DNA from: Porphyra umbilicalis
Taxonomy: Eukaryota; Rhodophyta; Bangiophyceae; Bangiales; Bangiaceae
Length of the DNA stretch: 64,000 nucleotides
Assembly: GCA_002049455.2 (NCBI GenBank)
Contig: KV918998.1
Span: 60,268 to 124,267 of the forward strand
Reading direction: 5' to 3'
The notes below the pieces were generated by a model. The model ran no database searches. It was not told the origin of the DNA and saw nothing but the letters and a program-made list of their open reading frames with translations. Numbering within the stretch: the first letter of the stretch is position 1; every line of letters begins with the position of its first letter. The position numbers were made by a program, and so were the translations under genes. Of this stretch, positions 1-11,305 are shown piece after piece.

Positions 1-1048
1 ACGATGTGTAGCACGCCATGGGGAGGGCGAAGCGCTCAGAATCGGCAACTTGGTGCGCTTCTCACGGCGAAGCCAGCAGGTCCTCCTCGTCCGAGAAGAA
101 GAAGAGTGGCGGACCGGGCCTGTGCAGGGCTCGTCAGGGAATGATGAAGCGGCGCGCCTGGGCTTGGATGAGCCCAAATCGCTTGCCGAACGCCTTGGTA
201 GTCAGCTCCCCGGTGCGCGCGAGACGCAGGCCCGCAAACGTGGTCTGATGACTTGCAGCATCACCATCCGCTGTGGCAAGGCGCCGCCGCGGTGGCATTG
301 CGCGTCACTCAGAGGGGGCGGGTGTGGACAATGGTATTATCAGTCTGTGAGAGGGTGGCAAGTGCGCTCAGTGTGGGGCACGTGGCGCCGAGAGGTAACT
401 GGCCGGATGGGGAAGGTCGGGAGGAATAAGACGCGAGCATCTGCAAGTGTGAAAACGGCCAAGTCAACAGAATGTGGGCCCACGGTGTCATCAGAGCAGG
501 TAGTTAGGCATCAATTTGATTTCCGAGAGTGCGCCCTTTTTGTCCTCTTGGCGTGCTGCTCTGTCCGACTTGCTTTCTTTTCGGTGCGCTTCACACCGAA
601 GGCGAGCTGAGGAGTTCGCGCGTTCAACGGTGTGCCACACGTTTCCCTGGCTGTTTTTGTTCTTTTTGAAAAACTGGTATATGGGCGCTTCTCCCTCTTT
701 TCTGTTGCTACCGAACCCGATCTCACAAGTAAACACTGTTTATTTGCCACACATTCTCGAGTTGTCACGAACTGGCACAGTTGTCACGAACTGGCACATG
801 ACGGATACGTGCGACGGGAGGCGGCGCTTGGAAAACCAGCAGGGTCGTCCCTCGTCGTGGAGGCGGCGGCGCTGCGAGGACGCGCAACGAAGGGGGTTGT
901 GCTGGACTGACCACCAGCGTCATCCCCCGTCGTGGATGGGGCGGTGCTTGGCGGTCGCGCTACGGTAGAAGGCACTGGAAGAACGAACGGCATCACCCGC
1001 TGCCCGGGGGGGGCAGAACCTGGTGCCTTGACAGCGTTGTGAGCCGCC
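1..1048. other. No supported gene; short tandem duplication
   Basis: Only short overlapping ORFs of unremarkable composition are seen. At 761-798 a 19-bp unit (GTTGTCACGAACTGGCACA) occurs twice head to tail. The minus strand at about 800-980 shows an imperfect internal duplication of about 70 bp. Nothing else is recognisable. Confidence 0.5.
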
Positions 1049-1510
1049 TCATTCCACCACGGTCAGAAATTTACGGTATGCGAGGCGCAAAGGCCGGCGG
1101 CAGTCCGGGGGTGCGTTGAGGTACGCGAGAGTGCTGTCAAGAGTGGGCAGCATGGGGATATGGTACTGTGCGTAAATTGCTTTGCGCACGCGCGCGAGCT
1201 CCTCCTGCGGGACGCGCCTGCTGGAGCGGCGCGTCTCCGGTGTCCCGTCCTTCGGGCGGTTGGCAGCGTACTCCTCAGTCGCCAGGCGTGAGATGGACGC
1301 GGGGCTCAGCCCGGTCGCCTTTGCCGTGCGCTGGGCGGGCCGAAAAAGGTATAACGACTTGCGGGCGGCAGCCTCCTTATCAAAGTACGCACGGAGAGTC
1401 AGCATGATCGTGGCAGCCCCAGGGCGAACTGTACGTACCAAGCGTGCGCGCTTGGGTTCGCGCTTGGGCTTGGTGCGGTTGCCCGCTGTAACCGCACGCT
1501 GGGGAGGCAT
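1049..1510 (-). pseudogene. Tc1/mariner (IS630)-like transposase, N-terminal HTH fragment
   Basis: The reading frame encodes about 153 residues from the ATG at 1510, which follows a long polypyrimidine tract. A basic start (KPKREPKRARL) is followed by a helical segment (LRAYFDKEAAARKS), then ATGLSPASISRLATEE, which reads as the helix-turn-helix of IS630/Tc1-type transposases. Next comes RRVPQEELARVRKAIYAQY and PTLDSTLAYL, matching the inter-domain segment of such enzymes (known family pattern: basic residue, 'R..Y..Y...E.PTL'). The frame then ends after about 20 unrelated residues and no DDE catalytic domain follows, so this is a truncated copy or an HTH-only derivative. A paralogue lies at 3191-3672 on the other strand, with the same leader type and domain order. 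A domesticated DNA-binding protein is possible but unproven. Confidence 0.6.
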
Positions 1511-3190
1511 CGTTGCACACTGCACGTGCAGCAGGGAGGGGGGGGGGAGGGGGGGGGGGCGAGCCGGCCGGCAAGCGTCGCAGTCCACACGCAGGCAGAA
1601 AGAAGGGGGGATACAGCGAATGGCGGCAGTGGGCAATGATGGGATGGGGGGCAGCATGACACGGCAAGAACCACCGGTAGCAGGCGCCTGCACGGGCCTC
1701 TCCGATTGAGTGGATCACGAGGGCGGGAAACTGACGAGGATCAGGCTTGCCGGAATGGATGAACGTAAAAATAGGCGTGCATTCGCAATCGGACGAAAGC
1801 GCCCCTTCGTGATCTGAAATCGATCGATAATTCTGACTCATGTCGGCCACCAGCGCTTCACTTCCTGGGTGACCGCCCAGCGCTTCGGAAGTGCAAATTT
1901 TGGGCAGCCAACATAATGTGGGGCTTTCGATGGTCAATTGCGACTCCTGTGACGGTCTCGTGTTCAGCTACTGGCAGAAGCGCAGACGGTACAGGATGGA
2001 CAGTGCCAGAAGTACCCCATATTCGCACTCCTACTTTCTGTGCAAGCGCTACGAATCGTCCAGCAGAGTCTGAAAAATCTCATCGGACAGCACATACTTG
2101 AAGCGCTTGAGTCACGCTATCTTTCTGTGTGCTGAAGTTGCGTGTGAGGCGCATTCTTGGCCACTTTATTCCAGCCTGAACATGCGCGGCCGCAATCCCT
2201 CTTATTGCGTGACATGCACCTTCAGTTAAGAGGGGACATGGTGTATTCGCGAGCAGGTGTAGCCCCGGCATCCATTACAGTCAATACAGTGCCACGTGAA
2301 ACATTTTGACGAGTAATGGGAACTCGATCAGCTTTTGCAGGAAGCGCAGTCCGCTGTCGCGGATCTGAGGGACTCGATACTTACCCAGGCGATCCTTGCA
2401 TATTCACTGCCTCTCGCGCTTGCATCTGCCCACCCGTCCTCCATGCGTATTGCTGTGCACCACCCGAGATCTCCGCCCACCACCACGGCGCACGCCTAAA
2501 GTCTATCTCACTTTATTAGACGCATGGATAGATACCCGACTTGTCCTGCCCATGGTCGTGCCTCTACATGTATGATTGAGCTGCAACTTGTTGCAAAATG
2601 AAGTCAAGGCCACACACTTCTATTCTGTAGAACATGGTGTAAATCGCGTGCCGGGAACGTTTGTGAAGAGATACATACGTGAAAAACAGTAGAGAAGATG
2701 ATGATGCGCTTCTGCCCTTGTTGCTCTCTTGGGGCTCAAGTCTGGTCGACAGGCCCGGATTTCTTAACTGTTCATGCCAAAGGACCACAAGGAAGTTTCG
2801 AAGGCAGTGTGGTGACGTAGCCATCGCTTCAACAAGACGGGGGAGCAACAGACAAGAGGAGAGAGAAAAAGAAAGTCATATATTGCATCGTGGTTCAAGT
2901 TGCGCACCATTTGGGAAGGACTCTAGCAACTGAAGACTTGATCCACATTGGTCGTTCTGTTGCCGGCCTTGTTTGTCTGGATGGCGACAGATCCGATGGC
3001 GCGCGCGCGCACGCTTGGTGCCCTGGCTCGTCAACCGTGCGCAGTGATGCCCCACGACTCCAGCTGGCAGCGTGGCCTTGCTGACACAGGATCTACACCC
3101 ATTCCATGCCGTGCCGTGCGGCTTCCCCCCTCACCCACCTCCCCGCCTGCCCCCACCACCCATCATCCCCCCCGCCCCCTGTATGTCAGC
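1511..3190. other. Intergenic, no supported gene
   Basis: About 1.7 kb of lower-GC sequence between the two HTH fragments. ORFs are short and overlap on both strands. The pyrimidine tracts at about 1530-1560 (minus strand) and 3110-3180 (plus strand) immediately precede the two HTH ORFs and may be parts of their 5' leaders. Confidence 0.5.
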
Positions 3191-3672
3191 ATGCCGTCGC
3201 CGCGCATCGTCAGGCGGACCCCGCGCACTCGCTGGCGGGAAACGCACCGCATCACGCGAGACGTAGCCCTGATCCTGTCCAACCTACGGCGCTTTTTTGA
3301 GGCTGAGAAGGCCGCTAGGGGCCCGACGATGCTCAACCAGCCCACGCTGCGCGTCGTGCGAGCTGCGGGCGTGAGCAGGAACACGGTAACTCGCGTCGGC
3401 CAGGATGGCTGGGCAAATGCCCGGCCTGCCTCAGGCGATCCCGAGCGTCGTGCTTCAAAGCGCCGCATCCCAGTAAAGGAGCTCAGCCACGTGCGCGCGG
3501 CGGTGTACGATCAGTACAAAAATCGTGCCATTCCTACCTTGGACAGAACTCTGGGCTACATGGAGGTGATAGGGGGAGAGCGGCGGTGTCCGAGTCAGAC
3601 GTCGGCGACTCGGATGCGGGGTCGGAGGGGTCGTCAGCGATGGAGGAAAAGTATCCATACACGGTATAAAGC
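3191..3672 (+). pseudogene. Tc1/mariner (IS630)-like transposase, second HTH fragment
   Basis: Paralogue of the minus-strand fragment at 1049-1510. From the ATG at 3191 it reads a basic start, LSNLRRFFEAEKAARG, then RAAGVSRNTVTRVGQD (helix-turn-helix) and RRIPVKELSHVRAAVYDQY with PTLDRTLGYME. A possible splice donor (GAG|GTGATA) falls directly after this segment at about 3566; reading on gives basic filler in this frame and a short acidic tail ending YPYTV in another frame (stop near 3671). No DDE domain follows within several kilobases. The conserved domain and matching end points of the two fragments suggest either truncation at a shared boundary or a conserved first exon. Confident as transposase-derived, unsure whether still expressed. 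Confidence 0.6.
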
Positions 3673-4377
3673 ACCTTAATGATTGGCCGTTCAGGCTCCG
3701 TCCTCGCGCTCACTCCGAAACGGCGCTTCACTACATGGTCTCCTGTGGCGACAAGGATTTGTCTATTTTCATTGAAGAAGTAGCCTGAGGAGTTGCTCAT
3801 TCTGGGAATCACGCTGATCTCGAATCGCGGGGGAGTCACGCGATCTTGTGATTTTGGGAGCCCACAGCTACAAAACCAGGAAGGTACGCACAGATGACAG
3901 GGGCACAATGCGCTTCTCGTCCATCCTTCTCGTCTGCCCGGTCTAGACTTGCTACACATACTGCCTACCAAGTTTGGGCACCATCTGAGCGGATGTCGCC
4001 AATACACGCCGCTTTTTTGGGGCGTCTAATACCATGAGAACGACTTTATTCAAGGTGGCTCTTCTGGGTTGGTGCTTGACAGCGACCCCCTGATTACTCG
4101 GAGCGACCCCCTGAAACATCTTGAGCAACGTGCATAAACATGAGTGGTCAAATGCGATTTGCGCCGCGACCCAAATGCGACCCCCCCGCTGCTGCCTCAT
4201 TGAGAAGGGTGCGGCACTGCCGAGAATCAATCGTGGATGTTGAAAATCGTTCGGCTCTCATCGCCGGCAGCAGCTGGCAACCACGCCCTGGAGGGGAGTA
4301 GCTGCCCGTGTCGTGTACCATCCCTGCCACCGTCATCCAGCAGAGGCTCACAAAATGGGGGATACGGACAGATACTA
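3673..4377. other. Intergenic, no supported gene
   Basis: No convincing coding sequence on either strand; the stretch runs up to the left inverted end of the 1.4 kb element. Confidence 0.4.
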
Positions 4378-5794
4378 GTGTCTATTCTACCGGAAAAAAG
4401 GATCAAATGAGCTTGTGCTGAGGATCAAATGAGCTTCTGCAGAACCGGGGATTCCAGCGATCCTGCATATGAGAATGGGTGATCACGGCCTACAAACCCA
4501 CTTCGTTGCTCTTCCCCGTGAGACCATGAGCATCTCAAGCATGGACCCGAGTGTTGCGGGGAGGAAACCCCGTTAGCTTACCTGCCACGAAAGAAGCGCG
4601 TCAACAACGTATCAGGAAAGTCCATTCTAGCACGCCCGACGTCGACCTGGCCCCCCCCCCCCCCCTCAAAAAGCACAAAAGACGACGATTTCGTCTTGCA
4701 ACGCTGTATGAACTGCCCCATGTTGGCCCCATCTGCGGCCCTTTTCTCTCGCTCTCAGTGTGAGATGAACACGTAAGTCAAGAGGGGGGGTTGTTTACAT
4801 ACCATGCTGAGGCTCACGGTTCCCCAAGAAGTGGTGGAGCCCTGACCAGTGGGCGCTACGAGTGTTCGAGAAACAGCGGGTGGTGGCCACCGTAGGTCCT
4901 CCTTAATCCGCCCGGCCCGACCCGGCCCGACCCACCCCCCTCGCCCACCACCCGACAACTCTTTCGGACCCACCCTATCATGACGACATCCTGCTTGCAT
5001 GCCCTCCGTGCCAACTTTTTCACCTTCTTCGTGCCCCGGTTCTGTCATCTCAGGCAGGGGAACAGACATCAAGAAGCGCGAGAAGTTGAAGGAAATAGGT
5101 CCACCAGGGCATGCTGCTTTGTACAAGAGCCCGTACTTGATGAATTACTGCTCTCTGGGGTGTTTCATAGCGACAGACTGCGTCCTATCAGTGGTCTACC
5201 TTTCTTCCAACACGGACCTCTGGGGAGCTTCAAAAGTTGACGCTTCAGTACCTCTCGAGGTACATTGGCCGAGAGCTGAAGCTTGAGTGGGTGTCCCGAG
5301 GCCAGAACGGCATCGCTGAGCTCATTTATGCAGTCAGAGCCGCCGTTCGCTATAAGGGTTCCTCAGGACAGCCCTGCCGACAGCAGCATCAAACAGTCGT
5401 TTCTGGGTCAAGTGAGCCCCCTCGTACAACAGACACTAGCAGGTTGGCGCCATGGGGGGCGTTCAAGCGTGCCCACGTCTCGGGCAGACGCAATGGTGGA
5501 TGATATTGCGCGCGCGTGTATCCAGAACAGGGCACAGCGCGGACAGAGGGCGGCATTTGAGGTCCCTGGGAGTGGCGGGAACCGCCCCAGGGCGCCCCAA
5601 AAATGGCGCCCCAAACTGACTTTTTCGCTTAACAGAATGTACCCCAGTTCCCCCAGGGCTAAACAGACCACGCTGCGTTCATTCCTGGCGTCAGAATGGA
5701 CAGCAGACAGCGGAAAGTGCTCGAAAACAGACGCTGAAAATGAGGATCAAATGAGCGGAAAAGGATCAATTAAGTCCCCCGGTAGAATAGACAC
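4378..5794. mobile_element. Non-autonomous TIR element (~1.4 kb), TA or CTAG target site
   Basis: The ends are inverted copies: 4375-4393 reads CTAGTGTCTATTCTACCGG and 5779-5797 is its exact reverse complement (19 of 19). If the target duplication is TA (4376-4377 and 5795-5796), the element is 1417 bp with 16-bp TIRs starting GTGTC, as in the Tc1/mariner superfamily; because CTAG is a palindrome, a 4-bp CTAG target is equally possible. Subterminal direct repeats GGATCAAATGAGC occur twice on the left (4402 and 4422) and once on the right (5743). The interior has no recognisable transposase, only short ORFs (for example 4999-5286 and 5283-5822), so it would depend on a transposase in trans. 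Confidence 0.65.
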
Positions 5795-5797
5795 TAG

Positions 5798-7079
5798 ACG
5801 TAAGTTTCGTGTATACCACTGAGCGTAGAAGTTTGGAGCACGGTTCGGAGTGCTCGTACGACAGCTAGTATCCCCTACATCTTCCGCAACCGCCGTCGTC
5901 TGGACGTGCCTCGTCGACCGTTCCACGACTCTGGGTTCGGGTTTCTGTTTTCACACTGTCCATTTTCGCCGCGCGTGCTATATCTACCAAAGGTCTACCG
6001 AGAGGGAATTGCTTCCACGTTTGACGGGCCGGTTTGGGTCTATTTGTGCGACGTCTGCGGCTGCCTTTTTCTCAAGGAGGCAGTTGGCATGACCACATGG
6101 CGAGCAGAGGCGAGAAGGAGCCCTTCTGGCACACCGCGCCACCCACTAGCCCACCTTCCTGCCTCCATATACAGGCGAGGAAGCTGTGCCGCATGCGTTT
6201 CCCTGCTGAGAAGAGAGGCGAAGCGCGCAGCTGACAGGCCGGCCGACCCCGTACCCCCCCCTGCCCCAGTTTTCCCTCCTACCAAGCGCGCGCGTCTGCG
6301 CAAGCAGATTGTGATGGCGGCAGAGACTATGACCACGTACGAGCGTGGGTTGTCTGTGGAGTCGCCTTGAATGAATGACATAGTTATTTGGCGGCTATGA
6401 CGGGTGGGAGGGCGTGGGGCGCCCACAATGACTCGTGCACGGTGGCTTCCTGAAGTGGCGCGTGAGTGCACGATGCCGGTCCGTGCAGCGTGATGCACTT
6501 GGAAATGGGAGGCCGGTCGGTGCCAATTTCTCCGAGGTAGAGGTCCCTGCAAGGAAATCCCGCCCCCCTCTCATGGCCCAGCTGAGGGGGTTGACTTGAT
6601 CCACATTGCAAGTCAGAGGAAAAGACAGGTATTTTCGGCGTAATCCGAGAGGAGGCTAACATATTTTTATCTGACCAATAGACGATTGCATTTCACGCGA
6701 GAACCCAATGGGACGTTGTAACTGCGGTCGCGACCCAGCAGAGCCGATACACTGGGTCTTGACTAGGCGTGGACGAAGCCGAGCGACAATGTCACGCCTT
6801 GCCGTCACCGCCGTCACAGATGATAACCTGTCCATGTACTTTGCTTGTCTCCAACATCGCCATTCTAGTCTTGTGCCAAGTTATGCGTGTGTACGTCCAC
6901 GGCTCCTGATATCATATTGGGGTCATGAGTGGCACACGGCTCGCCGCATGCTGACTGCTAGTCCTGCCTTTTGGGGACCGATGCTCTTCTTTCATGCTCG
7001 TGCTGTGACGATCCTACTTCTTCGTCTTGCTCTCATACAGAATAAAGGTCGTTCCCTATGTCTGAAGTCCTGTGCAGGG
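5798..7079. other. Intergenic, no firmly supported gene
   Basis: ORFs at 5906-6370 (plus) and 6040-6552 (minus) overlap and lack family features. The end of the plus ORF (TKRARLRKQI) faintly recalls the basic start of the two HTH fragments but no helix-turn-helix follows. The reading frame of the next gene is open upstream to 6708, but the composition becomes coding-like only from about 7080. Confidence 0.4.
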
Positions 7080-9217
7080 ATGGTCCACGCCCACGTCGCC
7101 GGTCCCGTAGTGTCGGCCACGCCGCCGCAAGCGCGCAGCGTCTGGCAATGCCAGAGCGTCAGTGGTGTTGACAACGAGCCCCTCGGGCAAGCGCCCCAAG
7201 ACCCTTCGGGCGCTTCGAGGGTGCTTCACACAACATACGGTGCACTGGATGCCCCACTCCTCGCCCGCTTGGACCTGCTGTTCAGTCGTCACTTGGCCGC
7301 AAGCCGTCCGCAGGACATCGTCGCGGCGTTTGCGAATGGCAAGAAGAGAACGTACCGCCGCGTGATCGAGCCCCGAAAAGAGGACGTCAGTCCTCGGCAC
7401 GCACGGCGGCGCCGCGCTCAAGCCAAAGAGGAGGTGGCCCGTATTTTTCACGTTGACCCCGGCGTCGCCTCGGCCGTGATGGACGACGTTTGCCGGCGGG
7501 CCCGCGCGAGCGGCGGCGTCGCGTTGGCGCCAATCGCAGCTGTGAGTGCCCTATCTCTGCGGCTGCAGGCACAGTTTATGGTTGACAACAACAAAAGAGG
7601 CGCCACGTTTCAGCGCTTTCGCCGGCTGCTGGGGCCGCGCGAGTGCCGCTTGGCCACCGCTCAGCAGCTGCGGGCGGGGTTGCGCAGCGCATCGGAGAAG
7701 GAGAAGAAGAAAGCTACTCGAAATGGTGATGAGGTGTACCTCATCAGCCGGCGCGCCGCCGTGGAGGCTCTGATTTTGGACCTGCACAGGCAAAACCAGT
7801 TCATTGAACGTGGGCTGCGCGGTGCGGACGGACGGGCGGTAGCGGCCACACTCCCTTTTGTATTGCAGACGAGCGCCAGTGCCCTGCGTAGCAGTGCGGT
7901 AAAAGACGTCCACATATGTTTTGGGCTTGACAAGGGAGGCTCAACAAGCTCGTGTAAAGCCGTGTTGTCCTGCGCGAATTAACTCAACCCCACAAGTCGC
8001 GGCAACTCCATCTTCTTCGGCGACTTTCCGTGCAAGAAAGACCACCGTGAAGCGCTCGCTCGGATGGCTGACGTCTACGTACCGGACTTGGACACTCTTC
8101 GAACAGGTGAGGTGAACGTGGGCGGCCTCCAGCGTGCTGTGCGTCTCATCCTCATGGGTGACTACTCCTTCATCACCCCCTGGGTAGGTCACAAGGGCGC
8201 CAGCAGCCGCATGCCGTGCCTAATGTGCACAGTTTTCCGACGGCGGACGCATGGCAATGGGCCGCTGGTTGACCGGTGGGGCAACATGCAAGACGGGAGC
8301 CGCGCACGAGACGTGGCGCGGAGTCGGGAGCGCTTCCAGCAGATGGCGGCGGCCTTCGCGGCGGGCGACAACGACAGGCGGGCGACACCCATGCCACTCG
8401 AAGAACACTTTTCCATTGAAAGCCGACCGCTGCTCATTATTGAACCAAGCCACTTCTCCCCCAGGCCTCTACATTTGACCCTGGGGGTCACCGGGCCCAT
8501 CTTGAGATTGGAGATTGAGGCTGTGTGCGTTCTTCATGGGCCGGCGCGGGCGAGTGCCTACGCGATGCACCTCGCATTGGTTCTAAATTCTGCGGTCGGC
8601 GTGACGCTCAAGCCGTACTTTGGCAGGGCTTTTAAGGGCCGCCAATGCCAACTAATTGAGCGGCGCCTGTCAGCTGTCATCGAAAGTTTTGAGACGCACG
8701 CCCCTGCTGCTGATGCGGCGGCGTGTTGAGCGGCCTGTGACACCTGGAAGGAGCTGCTTCCGGTGCTTCTTTGGACAGTGACAGCTCGGAGGACGGGGCA
8801 GCGGCGTTTCGGGCGGGGACGGCTCGATTCGTGGATGGCCGCTGCGCTGCATTTCCGTGGTTTACGGTCACTCTTAAGCTGGACGCGTTGTGCTGTCACG
8901 CACAGGACTTCTTCCATTTGTTTGGGAGCCTGGAGTGTTACAGCGAGCACGGGCTTGAGTCGTGGCAAAGCCATTCCAATCAGAACGCCGCTCACCACCC
9001 GTCAGACAGCTTCCTCAGCAGCTTTCTCTCGTACTTTAAGCGGTCAGCTGTCACCCGTGCACCCCGCAACGACGCGTACAACCGAGGTCTTAAGAGGTCA
9101 CCATCCAAGGCTGGCCCTGGAGCGCGGGATGCCAAAAGTCTGCAGGACAAGCGGACCAAGACGTGGACGTCCCAGGCGGGTGCTGCTGGCGTGCCCGCCT
9201 CATGCCTGCTTCAGTAG
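7080..9217 (+). pseudogene. Broken DDE-type transposase-like gene (DKGG / GHxG family)
   Basis: Frame 1 runs from the ATG at 7080 to an in-frame TAA at 7980, and continues in the same frame after the stop to a TGA at 8727. The frame then changes between about 8763 and 8790 and ends at 9217. Across the breaks the order of motifs fits one protein: GLDKGGS (Asp at 7928), NS..FF, LILMGDYSFI then GHKGASSRMPCLMC (Asp at 8160), PLHLTLGVTG, and KLDALCCHAQDFF followed by YSEHGLESW (Glu at 8944 or 8957). From memory this D..D..E order resembles a family of uncharacterised metazoan and algal proteins and the catalytic core layout of RAG1/Transib and CACTA transposases ('GD[YF]...CP.C'). At least two stops and one frameshift make it a dead copy unless stops are read through. 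The element's ends were not found. Confidence 0.55.
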
Positions 9218-10500
9218 AGCGAGGACCGATGCAAGCTGGCGTCAGACAACTGAGCTGCGGCGGCAACGATGATCCATTCTCACTGAAATCGGCAGCAGGA
9301 GAGTCCACCTGACACCCACGTTCCCGGGGAGGACGAGACGTGGGATGGGACGAGAGAGTTTGGAGAGCTGTTGGAAGCAGAAACTGCCTGCCTGCTGGCA
9401 CTGATGAAGGAGTAGAAAAGGACTTTCCAAAACATCAGCACACCGGAGCGTCCTGCGCTGGTCCTCGTCCGCCGCCCGTTCCCCCACCCTCTGTCCGCAT
9501 CCAGAAAGTGTGGCCGTGCATCAACCACCCATCGGCGACCTGGAAGCTGATGGCCGACAGGGACCGGGCGATGTCGGCGAGGCTTGCCCAGGGACGGCAA
9601 CTGGGCTGTGGTCCGTGTGGTATTAATAACATTGGTGCAATTACCAGTGTACTGAGACCGACCGTAGCCGAGCAATAAAGCGAGTTTTATCGCCGTCGCG
9701 GCGAGGAAGAATGACCTTTTGTTGAAGGGCATCCGATGGGGAGCCGGGTGGTGCCCACGACGGCGACCGCGGACCCATAGTGATTTAATATAAACGAGGG
9801 CACTGGTCGATCGACCGTCCGATCCCAAGCGATCGTAATGAGTGCCGGCAGACAGATACGAAAGGCAAGCAAACAAGCAATAAAAACTGAGCAATGCGGA
9901 AGTAACCCCCCAAAGAGCGTGCGACAGGCCAATTCCCACAATACATGGGCTTTGGCCAGTCAAGGGGGCTACCTGTGGCGAATTGCCAACTGCGGGCGAA
10001 GATATGCTAAATTCCGTGCCACTCGTTAGATTGAGACCAACGCAGGTCGGCACAGTCGATCAATCTTCAGCAAAGAGCCGAAGAAGTCTCGACTGGTGGT
10101 CGTGCGTTCTCGGATTGCAGTCCGTCATGATGAGACCTCTCGACGCGGTCTTGAGAGGCATCACACGGCCACGTAGACATTATCCGAAACTAGAATTGAT
10201 AAGTGCTGCTTTCGAAGAATACCTGACACATCTCTCATGCACCGATGAGAGGTCTCGTTTGGCCGTTTTCCCCACAGGGCGTCCAACCAGGAGGCTGGAA
10301 ACACCATGTCCGCTTTTGGGGGCTCTTAACTAGGTGTGAAGGTGAGCTCAGCCTCCGCCACTTGGCACACAATCCGGTGGACGTCCACTGACACTTTCTC
10401 TCGCAAAAAAACGGAGCACAGGGGTGACCTCCGTCCACAAGAGTCGAGCGAAGTGTCCTACGATATTTTTCGAAGTACTCCCTCAACGTGCACTTGAAAA
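9218..10500. other. Intergenic, no supported gene
   Basis: Short overlapping ORFs on both strands. A palindromic run (GGTCGATCGACC) lies near 9806. No family motifs were seen. Confidence 0.4.
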
Positions 10501-10851
10501 AAACGCTCCAGAGCGGATCCCGCGTCGGTCACCCGTTGTCACGCGCACGCCAAGATGCGGGTGGTCGTTGAGATCTGTTCTGGTCGCCTGAAGGGCCGAT
10601 GGCGTGTGCTGCGGATGATTTGCGCGCACCCCGACCTGGCAGCATGCGTCCAGGAGGTGTGTGTCGCTCTCCACAAATTTGTAGCGAAGCGGGACGTGGA
10701 ATACGAGGGCGAGGATGAGCAGGACTCTAGTGACGGTTCGGTGGTGGACGTGGGATGGACTGCCTCTGACCAGATGGCGTATGCCACAGGGTGTGCGCGA
10801 CGCGTCGAAATTGTGAAGGCATTGGGCCAGCCGTGGGTGGACGGCCAGTAG
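10501..10851 (+). pseudogene. PIF/Harbinger transposase C-terminal fragment (DDE_Tnp_4 type)
   Basis: The frame, open from about 10501, reads RCHAHAKMRVVVE then SGRLKGRWRVL, which matches the well-known C-terminal signature of Harbinger transposases ('R..VE.AFGRLKGR[WF]R.L', where the Glu is the third catalytic residue), followed by PDLAACVQEVCVALHKFV, the usual 'I.AC..LHN' helix. An acidic tail (YEGEDEQDSS) ends at TAG 10849. The upstream catalytic Asp regions are absent, so only about 115 residues of a roughly 350-400-residue enzyme remain. It could derive from the family that mobilises the Harbinger-type element at 16315-20984. Confidence 0.6.
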
Positions 10852-11305
10852 GCTGCTGCTGCAAGTACACATGAGGAAAGTGGGGTGGCTCGGAAGGGTG
10901 ATCGGGGAGAGCGACGGAAGGGAAAAACTACCTAAAAAGGAGATAAATCTGTTAGGCAGTAAGAACGCCGCTGTGCTCGATATAAATGGATCATGACAGC
11001 CACTCGTAACGGTCGTGTCTCTGGAGGGAGGGGGGCGGTGTTGGGACAACGCTGACGGACGCTGCCAGATGCGATCAGGACACAACTACAGCGGGATACA
11101 AGAAACCAAAGTCTGCACGAGACAGGCAAGGCTCGCGATCTATTGTCCAATCATGGGCCATGACGGCCTGCTCGGTGTCGAATCTTGTTGAAGTCGCGAT
11201 TGACAGCAGCGACGAATAAAGCACCGACGTACGGAAAAGAAATCTTTTTTCTGGTCACAAGAAAGACAGGATAGCAAATGACACTGAGTCACAAGACAAG
11301 GACGG

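Noticed and set aside
6235..6370. Third HTH transposase fragment (TKRARLRKQI)
   Set aside because: Only a short basic stretch resembles the other two; no helix-turn-helix follows.
2935..6610. 16-bp exact direct repeat (GACTTGATCCACATTG) at about 2937 and 6594
   Set aside because: A match of this length is expected about once by chance in a window of this size, and the flanks differ.
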